Shown in pieces: positions 1 to 9,394 of a stretch of 64,000 bases of DNA (positions are counted from its first letter, which is position 1; every line of letters starts with the position of its first letter). Made by a program: the position numbers and the translations under genes. The notes under the pieces were generated by a model that was not told the DNA's origin, ran no database searches, and was given only the letters and a program-made list of their open reading frames with translations. Origin of the DNA: Actinomadura rifamycini DSM 43936 (GTDB taxonomy: Bacteria > Actinomycetota > Actinomycetes > Streptosporangiales > Streptosporangiaceae); NCBI RefSeq assembly GCF_000425065.1, contig NZ_AULB01000022.1, positions 1 to 64,000 of the forward strand, written 5' to 3'.

Positions 1-1254
1 GGCCGCCGTGGGGACGCGTTCCCGCAGGACGGCGGCGGCCGGGACGGCGACGGCGAGGGCGGCGAGCACGGCGACGGCGACCGCGGACGCGTCCTGCGGC
101 GGGCCCGCGTCCAGCAGGCGCCCGGCCGCGTACCCGAGGGCGGCGGCGGGCAGCACGGCGGCGGCGGTGACGGCGCAGGCGGGCGCGGCGAGCTGCGGCA
201 GCGACGCGCCGCGCGCCCGCATGGCGGCGAGCGCGGGGCGGAGCCGGTCGCCGAGCAGCCCGGCGGCCAGCAGCACCGCCCCGGCGGCGACGGCGGCGAG
301 CCCGCCGAAGGCGAGGCCGAGGACGGACCGGGCGGCGTGCAGCCGGCCGGCGTAGCCGGCGAGGTCGTCGCCGAGGGACGACTCGACGGCGCACGGGAAG
401 ATCTCGACGCGGCTCTTGACGGCCGTGCGGTACGCCTCCAGCGCGGCGGCGAGCCCGGCGGCGCCGGCCGCGTCGACGGCGTCCGCCCGGACGGGGAACC
501 GCCACGTGTAGGTGAGCCGCCGGGCGGGCTCGGCGGTCAGCAGCCGGTAGCCCGGGCCGTCGGCGAGCAGGGTGCCCGCGTCCGCCCGGGTGCCGTCGGA
601 GCCGACCGTCACCGTCTCCGGCCGGAGCAGGAACCCGCGCTCCGCCCAGTAGGGGTCGCCGGGGTCCTCCGGCTCGTACAGCCCGGAGACGCGCACCCGC
701 AGCGGCCCGGCGTCCTTGTCGGGAAGGACGAGTTCGTCGCCGACGCGGTGGCCGAGCCGTTCGGCGAACGGCCGGGCCATGGCGACGTGCAGCGCGGCGC
801 CGTCGCGGTCGTTCGGCCCGTTGCGGGGCGGGACGCCGTCGACGAAGCGGACGCGTTCGAGCGCGCCGGCGTCCCAGCCGACGGCGAGCAGCTGCGGCCC
901 GCGGTCCCCGGCGACGGACATCCGGTCGGTCGTGACGGACGGCTCCGGCTGCCCGGCGGCGCCGTGCAGCGCGGGCGGCAGCAGGGCCTCCCAGGCGCGC
1001 CCGTGGTGCATCATCGCGGCGTTGGTGGGGACGGCCGTGCGCGCCTCGCCCGCCTGCACCTTGCCTTCGACGACGACGGCGGGGGTGCGGCCGACCGCCG
1101 CCCGCGCCGCCCGGTCGTACCCGGCGGCCGTCGAGGCGGGCACGGCCACCGCGAGCAGCGCGGTCACCAGCGTCAGGACGCCGAGCGCGGCGAGCGGCGC
1201 CCACTGTGCGCGCGCGAGCCGGCTCCAGGGCCCGTTCGGCGGACGCGCCATCAT
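1..1254 (-). CDS. FtsX-like ABC transporter permease, C-terminus cut by window edge
   Basis: The reverse strand is open from the start at 1254 (ATG ATG, second ATG at 1251) to the edge, giving 418 residues. One N-terminal membrane segment (about residues 20-42, rich in A, L, V) is followed by a large extracytoplasmic domain (about 45-310) and then further hydrophobic segments from about 325 on: the layout of MacB/FtsX-type permeases. The stop of the upstream permease overlaps this start (AATGATG), so the two are translationally coupled and probably act together with an ATPase encoded beyond the left edge. No ATPase for them lies in the window. Substrate is unknown; lipoprotein or peptide export, or cell-wall control, are the usual roles of the family. 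Confidence 0.75.
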   Translation of the reverse strand, partial: MMARPPNGPWSRLARAQWAPLAALGVLTLVTALLAVAVPASTAAGYDRAARAAVGRTPAVVVEGKVQAGEARTAVPTNAAMMHHGRAWEALLPPALHGAAGQPEPSVTTDRMSVAGDRGPQLLAVGWDAGALERVRFVDGVPPRNGPNDRDGAALHVAMARPFAERLGHRVGDELVLPDKDAGPLRVRVSGLYEPEDPGDPYWAERGFLLRPETVTVGSDGTRADAGTLLADGPGYRLLTAEPARRLTYTWRFPVRADAVDAAGAAGLAAALEAYRTAVKSRVEIFPCAVESSLGDDLAGYAGRLHAARSVLGLAFGGLAAVAAGAVLLAAGLLGDRLRPALAAMRARGASLPQLAAPACAVTAAAVLPAAALGYAAGRLLDAGPPQDASAVAVAVLAALAVAVPAAAVLRERVPTAA

Positions 1255-4200
1255 TCCTCCCCCGTGCCGGGTCCGGTGCCGGGTCCGCCGCGGCCGAGCG
1301 CCCGCAGCACCGGCGGGAGGACGAGGCCGAGGACCGCGACGACGCCCGCGAGCATGGCGAGCACGAGGGGCCAGCGGACGACGAGTTCGGCGGGCGGGTA
1401 CGGATCCGCGGCCTGCACGCCGAGGACGATGTGCGGGACGACGAGCCGTGCGACGGCGAACCCGAGGACGGTGCCGCCGGCGAGGCCGAGCGCGATGAGG
1501 AACGCCTGCTCGACCGCCAGCGTCCCGGCGATCTGCCGGGGGTGGACGCCGAGGGCGCGCAGGACGGCGAACTCGCGGGCGCGCTCCCCGGCGGTGACGG
1601 CGGCGTTGACGGCGAACGCGAGGGCGGCGAACGCGACGGCGGCGCCGAACCCGAGGACGAGCGTCCCTTGCAGGGCGGCGCCGAGCGGGGCGTCGGCGAG
1701 ACCGGCGCGCAGCCGCGACCGGTCTGCGGCGACCGTCCCCCAGGCGGGCCGCTTCGCGAGCGCGGCGGCCGCGGGGCCGGTGTCGCCGCCGCGCACCGCC
1801 GCCCACCACTCGCCGGGCGCGGCGTCGGCGGTGTCCGCACCGGCGGCGAGCCGGGCGCTCTGGAGCGCGGGCAGGTCGACCAGGACGCCCGGCAGGCCGG
1901 GGTCGGTCGCGGGCAGCGCGGGCACGATCCCGACCACCGTGACCGGCTGGTCGCCTTCGGGTGTGGCGAGGGTGACGGTGTCGCCGGCGCCGGCCTTCGC
2001 GCGGTCGGCCGCCGCGCGCGTCACGACGCCGGGCACGGCGGGCAGCGGGGCGTCCGCCCCGGACGCGGCGGGGGCGGGCGCGCCCGGCGCGGTGAGGACG
2101 GCGTGGACGCTCCGCGACCGGGTGGACGCGTCGGGCGGTGCGGCGGCGGGGATCGGGAGGTCGGCGATCTCGCCGCCGGCCCGCTCGTTCGGCACGGGCC
2201 GCACCCCGGGCGCGGCCAGGTCGTCGGTGATCCGCCAGCGGGCCCCGTCCGGGAGCGCGGCGGGCCGCCCGTCCCCGCGCACGCCGAGCACCTCCAGGCG
2301 CATCGGCCCGGTGGGCGGGCCGTCCTCGTAGGAGTAGTGGAACGCGCGGACCGCCAGCGGGAACGCCGGGCGGCCGTCCGGCCCGGCGAGGTCGGCGACG
2401 CGGACGGCGACGGTGCGGGCGCGGCCGTCCGCGCGGACGGTCGGCAGGTCGACGCGGTGCAGCAGGCCGCGCGCGTCGGCGATCGTCGCGGCGACGGTGT
2501 AGGGGGCGGCGGCCGGCGGTTCGGGGGTGTCGCCGTGCGGCGGGCCCTCGCGGGTGAGGCGCAGCTCGAACTCGAGCCGTCCGGGCGTCCCGGGGACGGC
2601 GACCGCGGGCGCGGGCAAGCGCCCCGCCGCCAGGTCGCCGAGCCGCAGGCCGTCCCGGAGGCCGGGCCGGACGCGCAGCAGCGGGGCGAGGGCGCCGGTG
2701 TCGGCGGCGAGCAGCGTCGCGTCGCCGGTCCCGAGGGAGCCGCCGGTGCGCAGCACCGCGGCGGTGCCGGTGACGCCGGGCAGCGCCGCGAACCGCCCGC
2801 CCGCGCCGAGGACGGTCGGGCCCCCGCCGCCGGTGGCGGCGGCGATCCGCAGGTCGGCGCCGCCGCGGAAGTCGGCCTGGTCGAGCTGCGAGCGCCGCCA
2901 GGTCGACATCGTCGTCACCGACAGGACGCCGACGGCCATCGCCATGACGAGCAGCAGCACGGGGCCCGCGTAGCGGAGCGGGCGGCGGCCGACCTGGCGG
3001 GCGGCCAGGACGGGCGCGAGCCCGCGGCGCCCGGCGGCGAACCGCTCGGCGGCGCGGGTCGCGGCGGGCAGCAGCCGGAGCAGCAGCACCGCGCCGGCGA
3101 GCAGGCCCAGCGCGGGACCGGCCACGATGAACGGGTCCACGCCCGCCCCCGCGCCGCCGGCGCCGTACCGGGTGAGCTGCCAGATCGCGAGCGCCGCGAC
3201 GAGCAGCAGCGCGAGGTCGCCGCCCGAGCGCCGCAGCCGGCCCCGCTCCGTCCGGCCGATGCCCGCCCGCGCCTCGACGAACGTCCGGTTCGCGCCGCGC
3301 AGCGTCGGGACGGCCAGCACGATCGCGCACGCCGCCGCCGTGGCCACCGACACCGCGTACAGCGGGGCGAGGGGGCCGGTGCCGGGGGTGAGGCCGGCGG
3401 CGCGCACGGCGGGCGCCGTCCCGGCGAGCCGCAGCAGCGGCCCCGCGAGCAGCGGGCCGAGCAGCGCGGCGGGCGCCGCGATCAGCACGCCCTCGGCGAG
3501 CGCGAGCCCGGCGAGCTGCCGCATCCCGAGGCCGCGGGTGCGCAGCAGCGCGACCTCGCCGCGCCGGTGGTCGGCGACGAGCCGGGCCACCAGCAGCCAG
3601 GCGCAGCCCGCCAGCAGCACGAGTTGCAGCACCGGGATCAGCATCGTCGACCGCGCCGCCTGCAGCGCGCCCTGGAGCCGCCCGGTCAGCTCGGGCAGCT
3701 CCGTCACGACGGTGTAGCCGGCGCCCTGCCCGGCGAGGGCGTCCGAGCCGCGCGCGACCCGGTCGCCGAGCGCGCCGAGGTCGTCGGCGCCGACGCCGCG
3801 CAGGTCGGGCATGACGGTCCAGCGGGCCTCCGTGCCGGTGCCGCCCGCGAACCGCTCCGCGAACGCCTCGGGGCGGACGACGAACGGCCCGTACGTCGTG
3901 TAGTCGAGCCGCTCGGCGCCCGTCGTGATCAGCCGGTCGCCGCTCCACACGTGGTGGCGGGGGTCGCGGACCTCGAACAGCCCGACGACCGCGACCCGCG
4001 CGACCGCCGTCTCGTCCACGCGCCCCCGCAGCGTGAGGACGTCGCCGACGCGGACGTCCAGCGCCGCGGCGGCCGGGGCGGGCAGCACCGCCTCGACCTC
4101 GTCCGCCGGCTCGCCGCCCGCGCCGGGCCAGCGCCCGCCGGTCAGGCGCGCGTGCCGCTCGATCGCGGTGTGCGTCTCGAAGACCGTGAGGTCGGGGCGG

Positions 4201-4565
4201 CCGCCGCGCTCCCGGCCGGGCAGGGCGTAGGAGTCGCTGCGCGCGGACAGCGCGACCGCCGGGGGCGCGTCCGGGTAGATCCGCCGGATCTCGCCCTCGA
4301 TCCGCCCGCGCGCCTCGGTGAGGCCGCCGCCGGGGACGTGCCCGGTGATCGTCGTCCCGGCCGTGGCGAACGTCGCGTCGCCGAGGGTGCGCTGCAGCCC
4401 CTGGCGGGTGACCGATCCGCCGTAGCCGACGAGCGCGGCGAGGACGGTCGTGGCGAACAGCGCGGTGGCGCAGGCGGCCAGGACCAGCGCCCGGTCCCCC
4501 GCCATCCGCCTGGCCACGAGCCCCGGATGCCACATGCTCGCCCATGCTCGGCGCGGGTGATCCAC
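1251..4565 (-). CDS. FtsX-like ABC transporter permease, full length
   Basis: 1104 residues from GTG at 4565; an in-frame ATG at 4535 is an alternative because no good ribosome site precedes 4565. A first membrane helix lies at about residues 25-45, then a long external domain, a block of helices around 285-550 and a further block in the last 200 residues, so it holds two FtsX-type permease units with external MacB-like domains. It overlaps the next permease by its stop codon. The gene follows the SARP-type regulator at 4650-7895 on the same strand after an AT-rich 84-bp gap, so it may be a target of, or share transcripts with, that regulator. Function is assigned by topology and composition only; the substrate cannot be read from sequence. 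Confidence 0.75.
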   Translation of the reverse strand: MDHPRRAWASMWHPGLVARRMAGDRALVLAACATALFATTVLAALVGYGGSVTRQGLQRTLGDATFATAGTTITGHVPGGGLTEARGRIEGEIRRIYPDAPPAVALSARSDSYALPGRERGGRPDLTVFETHTAIERHARLTGGRWPGAGGEPADEVEAVLPAPAAAALDVRVGDVLTLRGRVDETAVARVAVVGLFEVRDPRHHVWSGDRLITTGAERLDYTTYGPFVVRPEAFAERFAGGTGTEARWTVMPDLRGVGADDLGALGDRVARGSDALAGQGAGYTVVTELPELTGRLQGALQAARSTMLIPVLQLVLLAGCAWLLVARLVADHRRGEVALLRTRGLGMRQLAGLALAEGVLIAAPAALLGPLLAGPLLRLAGTAPAVRAAGLTPGTGPLAPLYAVSVATAAACAIVLAVPTLRGANRTFVEARAGIGRTERGRLRRSGGDLALLLVAALAIWQLTRYGAGGAGAGVDPFIVAGPALGLLAGAVLLLRLLPAATRAAERFAAGRRGLAPVLAARQVGRRPLRYAGPVLLLVMAMAVGVLSVTTMSTWRRSQLDQADFRGGADLRIAAATGGGGPTVLGAGGRFAALPGVTGTAAVLRTGGSLGTGDATLLAADTGALAPLLRVRPGLRDGLRLGDLAAGRLPAPAVAVPGTPGRLEFELRLTREGPPHGDTPEPPAAAPYTVAATIADARGLLHRVDLPTVRADGRARTVAVRVADLAGPDGRPAFPLAVRAFHYSYEDGPPTGPMRLEVLGVRGDGRPAALPDGARWRITDDLAAPGVRPVPNERAGGEIADLPIPAAAPPDASTRSRSVHAVLTAPGAPAPAASGADAPLPAVPGVVTRAAADRAKAGAGDTVTLATPEGDQPVTVVGIVPALPATDPGLPGVLVDLPALQSARLAAGADTADAAPGEWWAAVRGGDTGPAAAALAKRPAWGTVAADRSRLRAGLADAPLGAALQGTLVLGFGAAVAFAALAFAVNAAVTAGERAREFAVLRALGVHPRQIAGTLAVEQAFLIALGLAGGTVLGFAVARLVVPHIVLGVQAADPYPPAELVVRWPLVLAMLAGVVAVLGLVLPPVLRALGRGGPGTGPGTGEE

Positions 4566-4577
4566 CGCACAAGGGCC

Positions 4578-4626
4578 GTCGAATACTCGACGACAAATCG
4601 CAACAATTACGAAAGTTAACTGTTAA
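4578..4626 (-). promoter_or_regulatory. AT-rich gap with two inverted repeats upstream of the permease operon
   Basis: This gap is far richer in A and T than its surroundings. It holds GTCGA-4-TCGAC at 4578-4591 and TTAAC-1-GTTAA at 4616-4626. It is the only place where a promoter or regulator site for the permease pair could sit. I cannot pick -35 and -10 boxes with confidence. Confidence 0.35.
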
Positions 4627-4649
4627 AACGCCAGATAAACCGGTCGTTC

Positions 4650-7600
4650 TTACGGCCCGCGCCACGGCGAGGGACCCGCGGCGGCCTCGGCGCGCCGCAG
4701 GACGTCCTCGACCTCGCGGCCGGGACCGTCCGCGAAAGCCGCCGCGAACGCGTCCGTCCCGAGCGCCGACCGGGACCGCTCCGCCGCGCGGTCGATGTCC
4801 GTGCGCTCCGCCGGGCTCGCCGGCAACCCGACCTCGGCCCGGACGGCCGCGGCCCTCCCCAGCAGCGCGGCGGCCTCCGCGTGGTCGCCCGCCAGCCCGT
4901 ACGCGCCCGCCAGCCCCTCCAGGGCCCCGGCGAGGTCGCGCGGCGACTCCTGGCGGATCGCGACGGCCAGCGCGTCCCGGTGGTGGCGGACGGCCGTGTC
5001 CGCGTCGCCCCGCAGCTCGGCCACGTACCCCAGGCCGAGCAGGTTCAGCGTCAGCGACAGCGGCGGGAACTCGTCCGGCGACGCGCCCTCCATCATGGCC
5101 GCGTGCCGCCGCGCCGCCTCGTCCAGCAGCCCGGCGTACCGCGCCGCGAGCGCCATCCCGGCCTCGGCGAACCGGACCGCCTGGAGGTGGCCACGCTCCG
5201 TCCCGAGCCGCATCGCCCGGTCGCACAGCCGCAGCGCCGCCTCCGGGTCGCCGCGCATGACGGCGATCCAGCCGCGCCAGGCGAGCCGCCCGGCGACGTC
5301 CGGCCACAGCCGCAGCTCCTCCGCCATCCGCTGCCCGTCGCGGTGCAGCCGCTCCGCCCCGTCGAAGTCGCCGGTCAGCTCCGCCAGCCCGCCCAGCCAC
5401 TCGGTCGCCTGGAGCCGCCCCCACCGGTCGCCGAGGCCGCCGAACAGGACGGCCGCGCGCCCGGCGTCGCGCTCCAGCGCGGCGAGGTCGCTGCGCACGT
5501 GGGCGTGCTTGGCGCGCAGCAGCAGCGCCGCCGCCTCGCCCCACGCGTCGCCGGCGGCGCGGAACGCGGCGAGCGCCTCCGCCAGGACGGGCGCGACCGC
5601 CGTGACGTCGTCCACGTCCGAGCCCGCGAACGCCAGGAACCACCGCGCCCACGCGGCCAGGTGCGGGTCCCCGGTCGCGTCCGCGGCACGGAGCGCCGCG
5701 GCGCTGCGCGCCGGCCAGTCGCCCGCGTCGCCCTTGAGCATCGTGAGCCCGGCCCGCCACGTCACCGCGCGGGCGCGCGCGGCGGGCGAGCCGCCCTCCG
5801 GCGCCAGCGCCGCGTCGACCGAGCGCAGCGCCTCGCCCAGCCGGCCGCGCAGGAACCAGTACCAGGCGAGCGCGTCGACCAGCCGCAGCGCCCGCTCGGC
5901 GGCGCCGTCCGCGACGGCCGCGTCGAGCGCCGCGCGCAGGTTCGCGGTCTCGGCGTCGAGCGTCCGCAGCCAGGACGCCTGCCCGGCACCGCGCAGGTCG
6001 GCGCGCTCGGCGAGGCCGGTGTAGTACTCGCTGTGCAGCGTCCGGACGCGCGCGTACTCGCCCGCGTCCCGCAGCCGGTCGGCGCCGTAGGCGGCCACCG
6101 ACTCCAGCAGCCGGTACCGCGGCTCCTCGCCCGGCCGCTCCACCAGCACGACCAGCGACCGGTCGACCAGCCGGACCAGCAGGTCCAGCACCTCCTCCGC
6201 CGGGACGTCCCCGCCCGCGCACACCGCCTCGGCCGACTCCACCGCGCAGCCGTCGGCGTGCACCGACAGCCGCCGCAGCACCGCCCGCTCCGGCTCCGCG
6301 AGCAGGTCCCAGCTCCAGTCGATCATCGCGGTGAGGGTGCGCTGCCGGGGCGGCGCGCCCCGGTGGCCGGTCGCGAGCAGCCGGAACCGGTCGTCCAGCC
6401 GCGCGACGAGCCCCGCGACGCCCAGCGTCCGGACGCGCGTCGCCGCGAGTTCCAGCGCGAGCGGCAGCCCGTCGAGCCGCCGGCACAGCACCGCGACCGC
6501 CGCGGCGGTGTCGCCGTCCAGCCGGAACCCGCGCGCCGCCGCCTCCGCCCGCGCCGCGAACAGCCGCACCGCGCCGGACCGCGCGAGCGCCGCGGGGTCG
6601 TCCGTCCCGTCCCGGCCGGGCACGTCCAGCGGCGGCACCGCCCACACCACCTCGCCGGGCGGGCCGAGCGGCTCCCGGCTCGTCGCCAGCACCCGCAGCC
6701 CCGGGACGCGGGCGAGCAGCCGCTCGGCCAGCTCGGCGGCCTGCTCGACGACGTGCTCGCAGTTGTCGAGGACGAGCAGCAGGCGGCGCCCGGCGAGCGC
6801 GGCGGCGAGCCGGTCGAGGGGCGCGTCCGGGCCGCCGGGCGCGTCGTGCACGTCCAGCACCGCCGTGACGACCTCGGCCAGGTCCGCGGCGGCGGCCCGG
6901 TCGACCGCCGCCAGCTCCACCAGCCACACCCCGTCGGGGAACCCGTCCGCGAGCCCGGCGGCGACCTCCACGGCCAGGCGGGTCTTGCCGACGCCGCCCG
7001 GCCCGGTCAGGGTGACCAGCCGGTCGGTGGCGAGCCGGGCGCGGACGTCCGCCACCGCGCCGTCCCGTCCGATCAGCTCGGTCGGCGGGAGCGGCAGGTT
7101 CGTGCGCGGCGCCGGGCGGGACTCCGCGGCCCGCGCGGGCGGCGCGTCCAGCGCGGGGTCCTGCCGCAGGATCGCGCCGTGCAGCTCCGCCAGCTCGACG
7201 CCCGGGTCCAGGCCCAGCTCGTCGGCCAGCAGGGCCCGGAACCGGTCGAAGCCCTCCAGCGCCTCGTGCTGCCGCCCCGCCCGGTACAGGGCCCGCATGT
7301 GCGCGGCGCGCAGCCGCTCCCGCAGCGGGTGCGCGGCGACGGCGGCGGCCAGCTCCCCGGCCAGCGCCCCGTGCTCGCCGAGGTCCAGCCGCACCTCCGC
7401 GTGCTCCTCCAGCGCGGTCAGCCGCAGCTCCTCCAGCCGCGCCGCCGCCGGACGGACGAACGGCTCGTCGGCGAAGTCGGCGAACGCCGCGCCGCGCCAC
7501 GTCCCGAGGGCCTCGGCGAGCAGCGCGGCGCGCTCCTTCGGGTCCGCAGCCGCGCGCGCCGCGGCGACGAGGGCCTCGAAGCGGCGCGCGTCCACGCTCC

Positions 7601-7895
7601 GGTCGGCGGCGGCCAGCAGGTACCCGGCGGGACGCGACTCCACGAGGGCCCGCGCGCCCGGTTCGGCGTCCTCCAGGACCCGCCGCAGCTGCGACACCTT
7701 CGCCGACAGCGCGCCCGCCGGGTTGCCCGGGAGCGCCTCGCCCCACAGGTCGTCGACGAGCCGGTCGGCGGGGACGGGCCTGCCCTCGTGCACGAGCAGG
7801 TCGGCGAGGAGCGCCCGCACCTTGAGGCCGGGTACCGGGACGAGCCCGCCGTCGTCCGTCCACACGGCGAGCGCGCCGAGCACCCCGAATCGCAT
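4650..7895 (-). CDS. AfsR/SARP-type transcriptional regulator with NB-ARC ATPase and TPR region
   Basis: 1081 residues from ATG at 7895; the longer open frame to 7994 is rejected because the family begins with a motif like MRFGVLG. Order of domains: winged-helix DNA-binding domain (1-95, with ALSAKVSQLRRVLE as its recognition part), bacterial transcriptional activation domain (95-245), NB-ARC type ATPase (from about 275, Walker A TGPGGVGKTRLA, Walker B LLLVLDNCEH), then an alanine-rich TPR-like C-terminal half. Such proteins activate secondary metabolism or export genes in actinomycetes by binding direct repeats near -35 boxes. It is divergent from the reductase gene at 8045 and lies upstream of the two permeases, which are candidate targets. 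The family assignment is firm; the targets are inference. Confidence 0.9.
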   Translation of the reverse strand: MRFGVLGALAVWTDDGGLVPVPGLKVRALLADLLVHEGRPVPADRLVDDLWGEALPGNPAGALSAKVSQLRRVLEDAEPGARALVESRPAGYLLAAADRSVDARRFEALVAAARAAADPKERAALLAEALGTWRGAAFADFADEPFVRPAAARLEELRLTALEEHAEVRLDLGEHGALAGELAAAVAAHPLRERLRAAHMRALYRAGRQHEALEGFDRFRALLADELGLDPGVELAELHGAILRQDPALDAPPARAAESRPAPRTNLPLPPTELIGRDGAVADVRARLATDRLVTLTGPGGVGKTRLAVEVAAGLADGFPDGVWLVELAAVDRAAAADLAEVVTAVLDVHDAPGGPDAPLDRLAAALAGRRLLLVLDNCEHVVEQAAELAERLLARVPGLRVLATSREPLGPPGEVVWAVPPLDVPGRDGTDDPAALARSGAVRLFAARAEAAARGFRLDGDTAAAVAVLCRRLDGLPLALELAATRVRTLGVAGLVARLDDRFRLLATGHRGAPPRQRTLTAMIDWSWDLLAEPERAVLRRLSVHADGCAVESAEAVCAGGDVPAEEVLDLLVRLVDRSLVVLVERPGEEPRYRLLESVAAYGADRLRDAGEYARVRTLHSEYYTGLAERADLRGAGQASWLRTLDAETANLRAALDAAVADGAAERALRLVDALAWYWFLRGRLGEALRSVDAALAPEGGSPAARARAVTWRAGLTMLKGDAGDWPARSAAALRAADATGDPHLAAWARWFLAFAGSDVDDVTAVAPVLAEALAAFRAAGDAWGEAAALLLRAKHAHVRSDLAALERDAGRAAVLFGGLGDRWGRLQATEWLGGLAELTGDFDGAERLHRDGQRMAEELRLWPDVAGRLAWRGWIAVMRGDPEAALRLCDRAMRLGTERGHLQAVRFAEAGMALAARYAGLLDEAARRHAAMMEGASPDEFPPLSLTLNLLGLGYVAELRGDADTAVRHHRDALAVAIRQESPRDLAGALEGLAGAYGLAGDHAEAAALLGRAAAVRAEVGLPASPAERTDIDRAAERSRSALGTDAFAAAFADGPGREVEDVLRRAEAAAGPSPWRGP

Positions 7896-8044
7896 GCGTC
7901 GAACCCTAGCGACGCCCGTCCCCACCTGCGGCATATCGGGCGAATCGCCGGACGGGAAGGCGACCGTAAGGATCCCGTAAAGCACCCGCGCCACAGTGGG
8001 TCGTGTTCGAGAGGGACAGGGAGGACACGGTGAGGGAGGTGGGC

Positions 8045-8785
8045 ATGGGCGAGGCGGGCACGATCCCGCCGGGCACGATCTCGGCGGGCACGGTTCCGGC
8101 GGGCGCGGTTCCGGCGGGCGCGGTTCCGGCGGGCGCGGTTCCGGCGGGCGCGGTTCCGGCGGGCGCGGTTCCGGCGGGCGCGGTTCCGGCGGGCGCCGGC
8201 GGGACGGGCGGCGGGCGGCTGCGGCTGGCGGTGATCATCGGCAGCACGCGGCGCGGGCGGTTCGGCCCGACCGTGGCGGAGTGGTTCGCCGGGCGGGCCC
8301 GCAGGCGCCCGGACCTGGACGTCGACCTCGTCGACCTCGCGGCGTGCGCGCTCCCGCAGGCGCTGCCGGACGAGGACGAGCCCGCTCCGCCGGCGGTCGC
8401 GGCGCTGGGGCGGCGGCTCGCGGCGGCGGACGGGTTCGCCGTCGTGACGCCCGAGTACAACCGGGGCTACCCGGGCGTGCTCAAGACCGCGATCGACTGG
8501 TACTACGACGAGTGGCGGGCCAAGCCCGTCGCCGTCGTGTCCTACGGCCGCGAGTCGGGCGGCCTGCAGGCGGCCGCGCAGCTCCGCGAGGTGTTCACCG
8601 AGCTGGAGGCCGTCCCGATCCGGGACGGGGTGGCGCTGCCCTGCTACTGGCGCGACTTCGCCGCCGACGGCTCCTGGCCCAAGACCGGCGCCGAGTGCAA
8701 CACCACCGTGACCACGACCCTGGACCGTCTCTCGTGGTGGGCCCGCGCCCTCCGCGACGCACGTATCGCACACCCGTACGGCTGA
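8045..8785 (+). CDS. NADPH-dependent FMN reductase with repeat N-terminus
   Basis: 246 residues from ATG at 8045 (AGGGAGG 5 nt upstream). GTG at 8030, also with a good ribosome site, and GTG at 8003 are in-frame alternatives. Residues after about 58 form a flavodoxin-like NADPH-dependent FMN reductase: VIIGSTRRGRFGPTV binds the flavin phosphate and TPEYNRGYPGVLKTAIDWYY is the family signature. Such enzymes reduce FMN or quinones with NADPH in the cytoplasm. In front sits a low-complexity stretch of nine five-residue units (GTIPP, GTISA, GTVPA, then six GAVPA), which is not part of the fold. The downstream DHFR-like gene starts 23 nt after the stop, so the two are likely cotranscribed. Confidence 0.85.
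   Translation: MGEAGTIPPGTISAGTVPAGAVPAGAVPAGAVPAGAVPAGAVPAGAVPAGAGGTGGGRLRLAVIIGSTRRGRFGPTVAEWFAGRARRRPDLDVDLVDLAACALPQALPDEDEPAPPAVAALGRRLAAADGFAVVTPEYNRGYPGVLKTAIDWYYDEWRAKPVAVVSYGRESGGLQAAAQLREVFTELEAVPIRDGVALPCYWRDFAADGSWPKTGAECNTTVTTTLDRLSWWARALRDARIAHPYG
8056..8190 (+). repeat. 15-bp coding tandem repeat, nine units
   Basis: Nine head-to-tail 15-bp units; the last six (8101-8190) are identical copies of GGGCGCGGTTCCGGC and the first three differ at one to a few bases. They encode GAVPA-type pentapeptides at the N-terminus of the FMN reductase. The unit length keeps the reading frame, so gain or loss of copies would change only the length of the tail. The identity of six copies suggests recent expansion by slippage. 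Confidence 0.95.
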
Positions 8786-8808
8786 AGCCGTTGATCCGGA
8801 GGACGACC

Positions 8809-9369
8809 ATGCGCAAGATCATCAACTCCACCTACGTCACGCTCGACGGCGTCATCGCGGACCCGCAGATCTGGACCGCCCCGTACTTCGGGGAGGAGGC
8901 CGGCGCGTACGGCAGCGAGCTGCTGTTCTCCTGCGACGCCCTGCTGGCGGGCCGCGAGACCTACGTCGCGTTCGCCGAGACGTGGCCGGCCATGGAGGAG
9001 CAGACCGGCGAGTTCGGCGCCCGGATGAACTCCATCCACCACTACGCCGTGTCCGACTCGCTGGAGAAGGCCGAGTGGGGCGACAGCACGATCATCCGGC
9101 GGGACGACGCCCCCGCGACGATCGCCGAGCTGAAGGAGCGGGACGGGCAGAACATCCTGCAGTACGGCTTCGGCAAGGTGACGGAGACGCTGATCGAGCA
9201 CGGGCTCCTGGACGAGCTGCGGCTGTGGATCCACCCGGTGATCGTGGGGCCGTCCGAGACGGCCGGGCTGCTGAGCAGCGCGGGGTTCGGCGCCTCGTTC
9301 GAGCTGGCCGACACCCGGACGTTCGCGAGCGGCGTCATCGTCGCGACCTACACCCCGGCGGCCGAGTGA
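8809..9369 (+). CDS. DHFR/RibD C-terminal domain family protein
   Basis: 186 residues from ATG at 8809, with GGAGG 5-6 nt upstream. The start STYVTLDGVIADPQ and the middle DALLAGRETYVAFAETWP are typical of the RibD C-terminal/dihydrofolate reductase-like fold (YyaP/YwjB type), as is the end with DELRLWIHPVIVG. These small proteins bind NADPH; most have no proven substrate and are not true folate enzymes. Placed right behind the FMN reductase, it may belong to a redox pair. It is convergent with the TetR gene, whose stop lies 26 nt away. Confidence 0.85.
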   Translation: MRKIINSTYVTLDGVIADPQIWTAPYFGEEAGAYGSELLFSCDALLAGRETYVAFAETWPAMEEQTGEFGARMNSIHHYAVSDSLEKAEWGDSTIIRRDDAPATIAELKERDGQNILQYGFGKVTETLIEHGLLDELRLWIHPVIVGPSETAGLLSSAGFGASFELADTRTFASGVIVATYTPAAE

Positions 9370-9394
9370 GCCGGAGCCGGGCGCGCGCGGCCGC

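Noticed and set aside
8..2331. Forward open frames over the permease genes
   Set aside because: Shadows of the reverse-strand permeases; no family features, Arg/Ala-rich composition typical of wrong frames in GC-rich DNA.
7896..7994. Longer N-terminus for the SARP-type regulator
   Set aside because: The extra 33 residues are not part of the family and overlap the divergent promoter region.
8056..8190. CRISPR-like array
   Set aside because: Units are 15 bp with no spacers and keep the reading frame; this is a coding tandem repeat.
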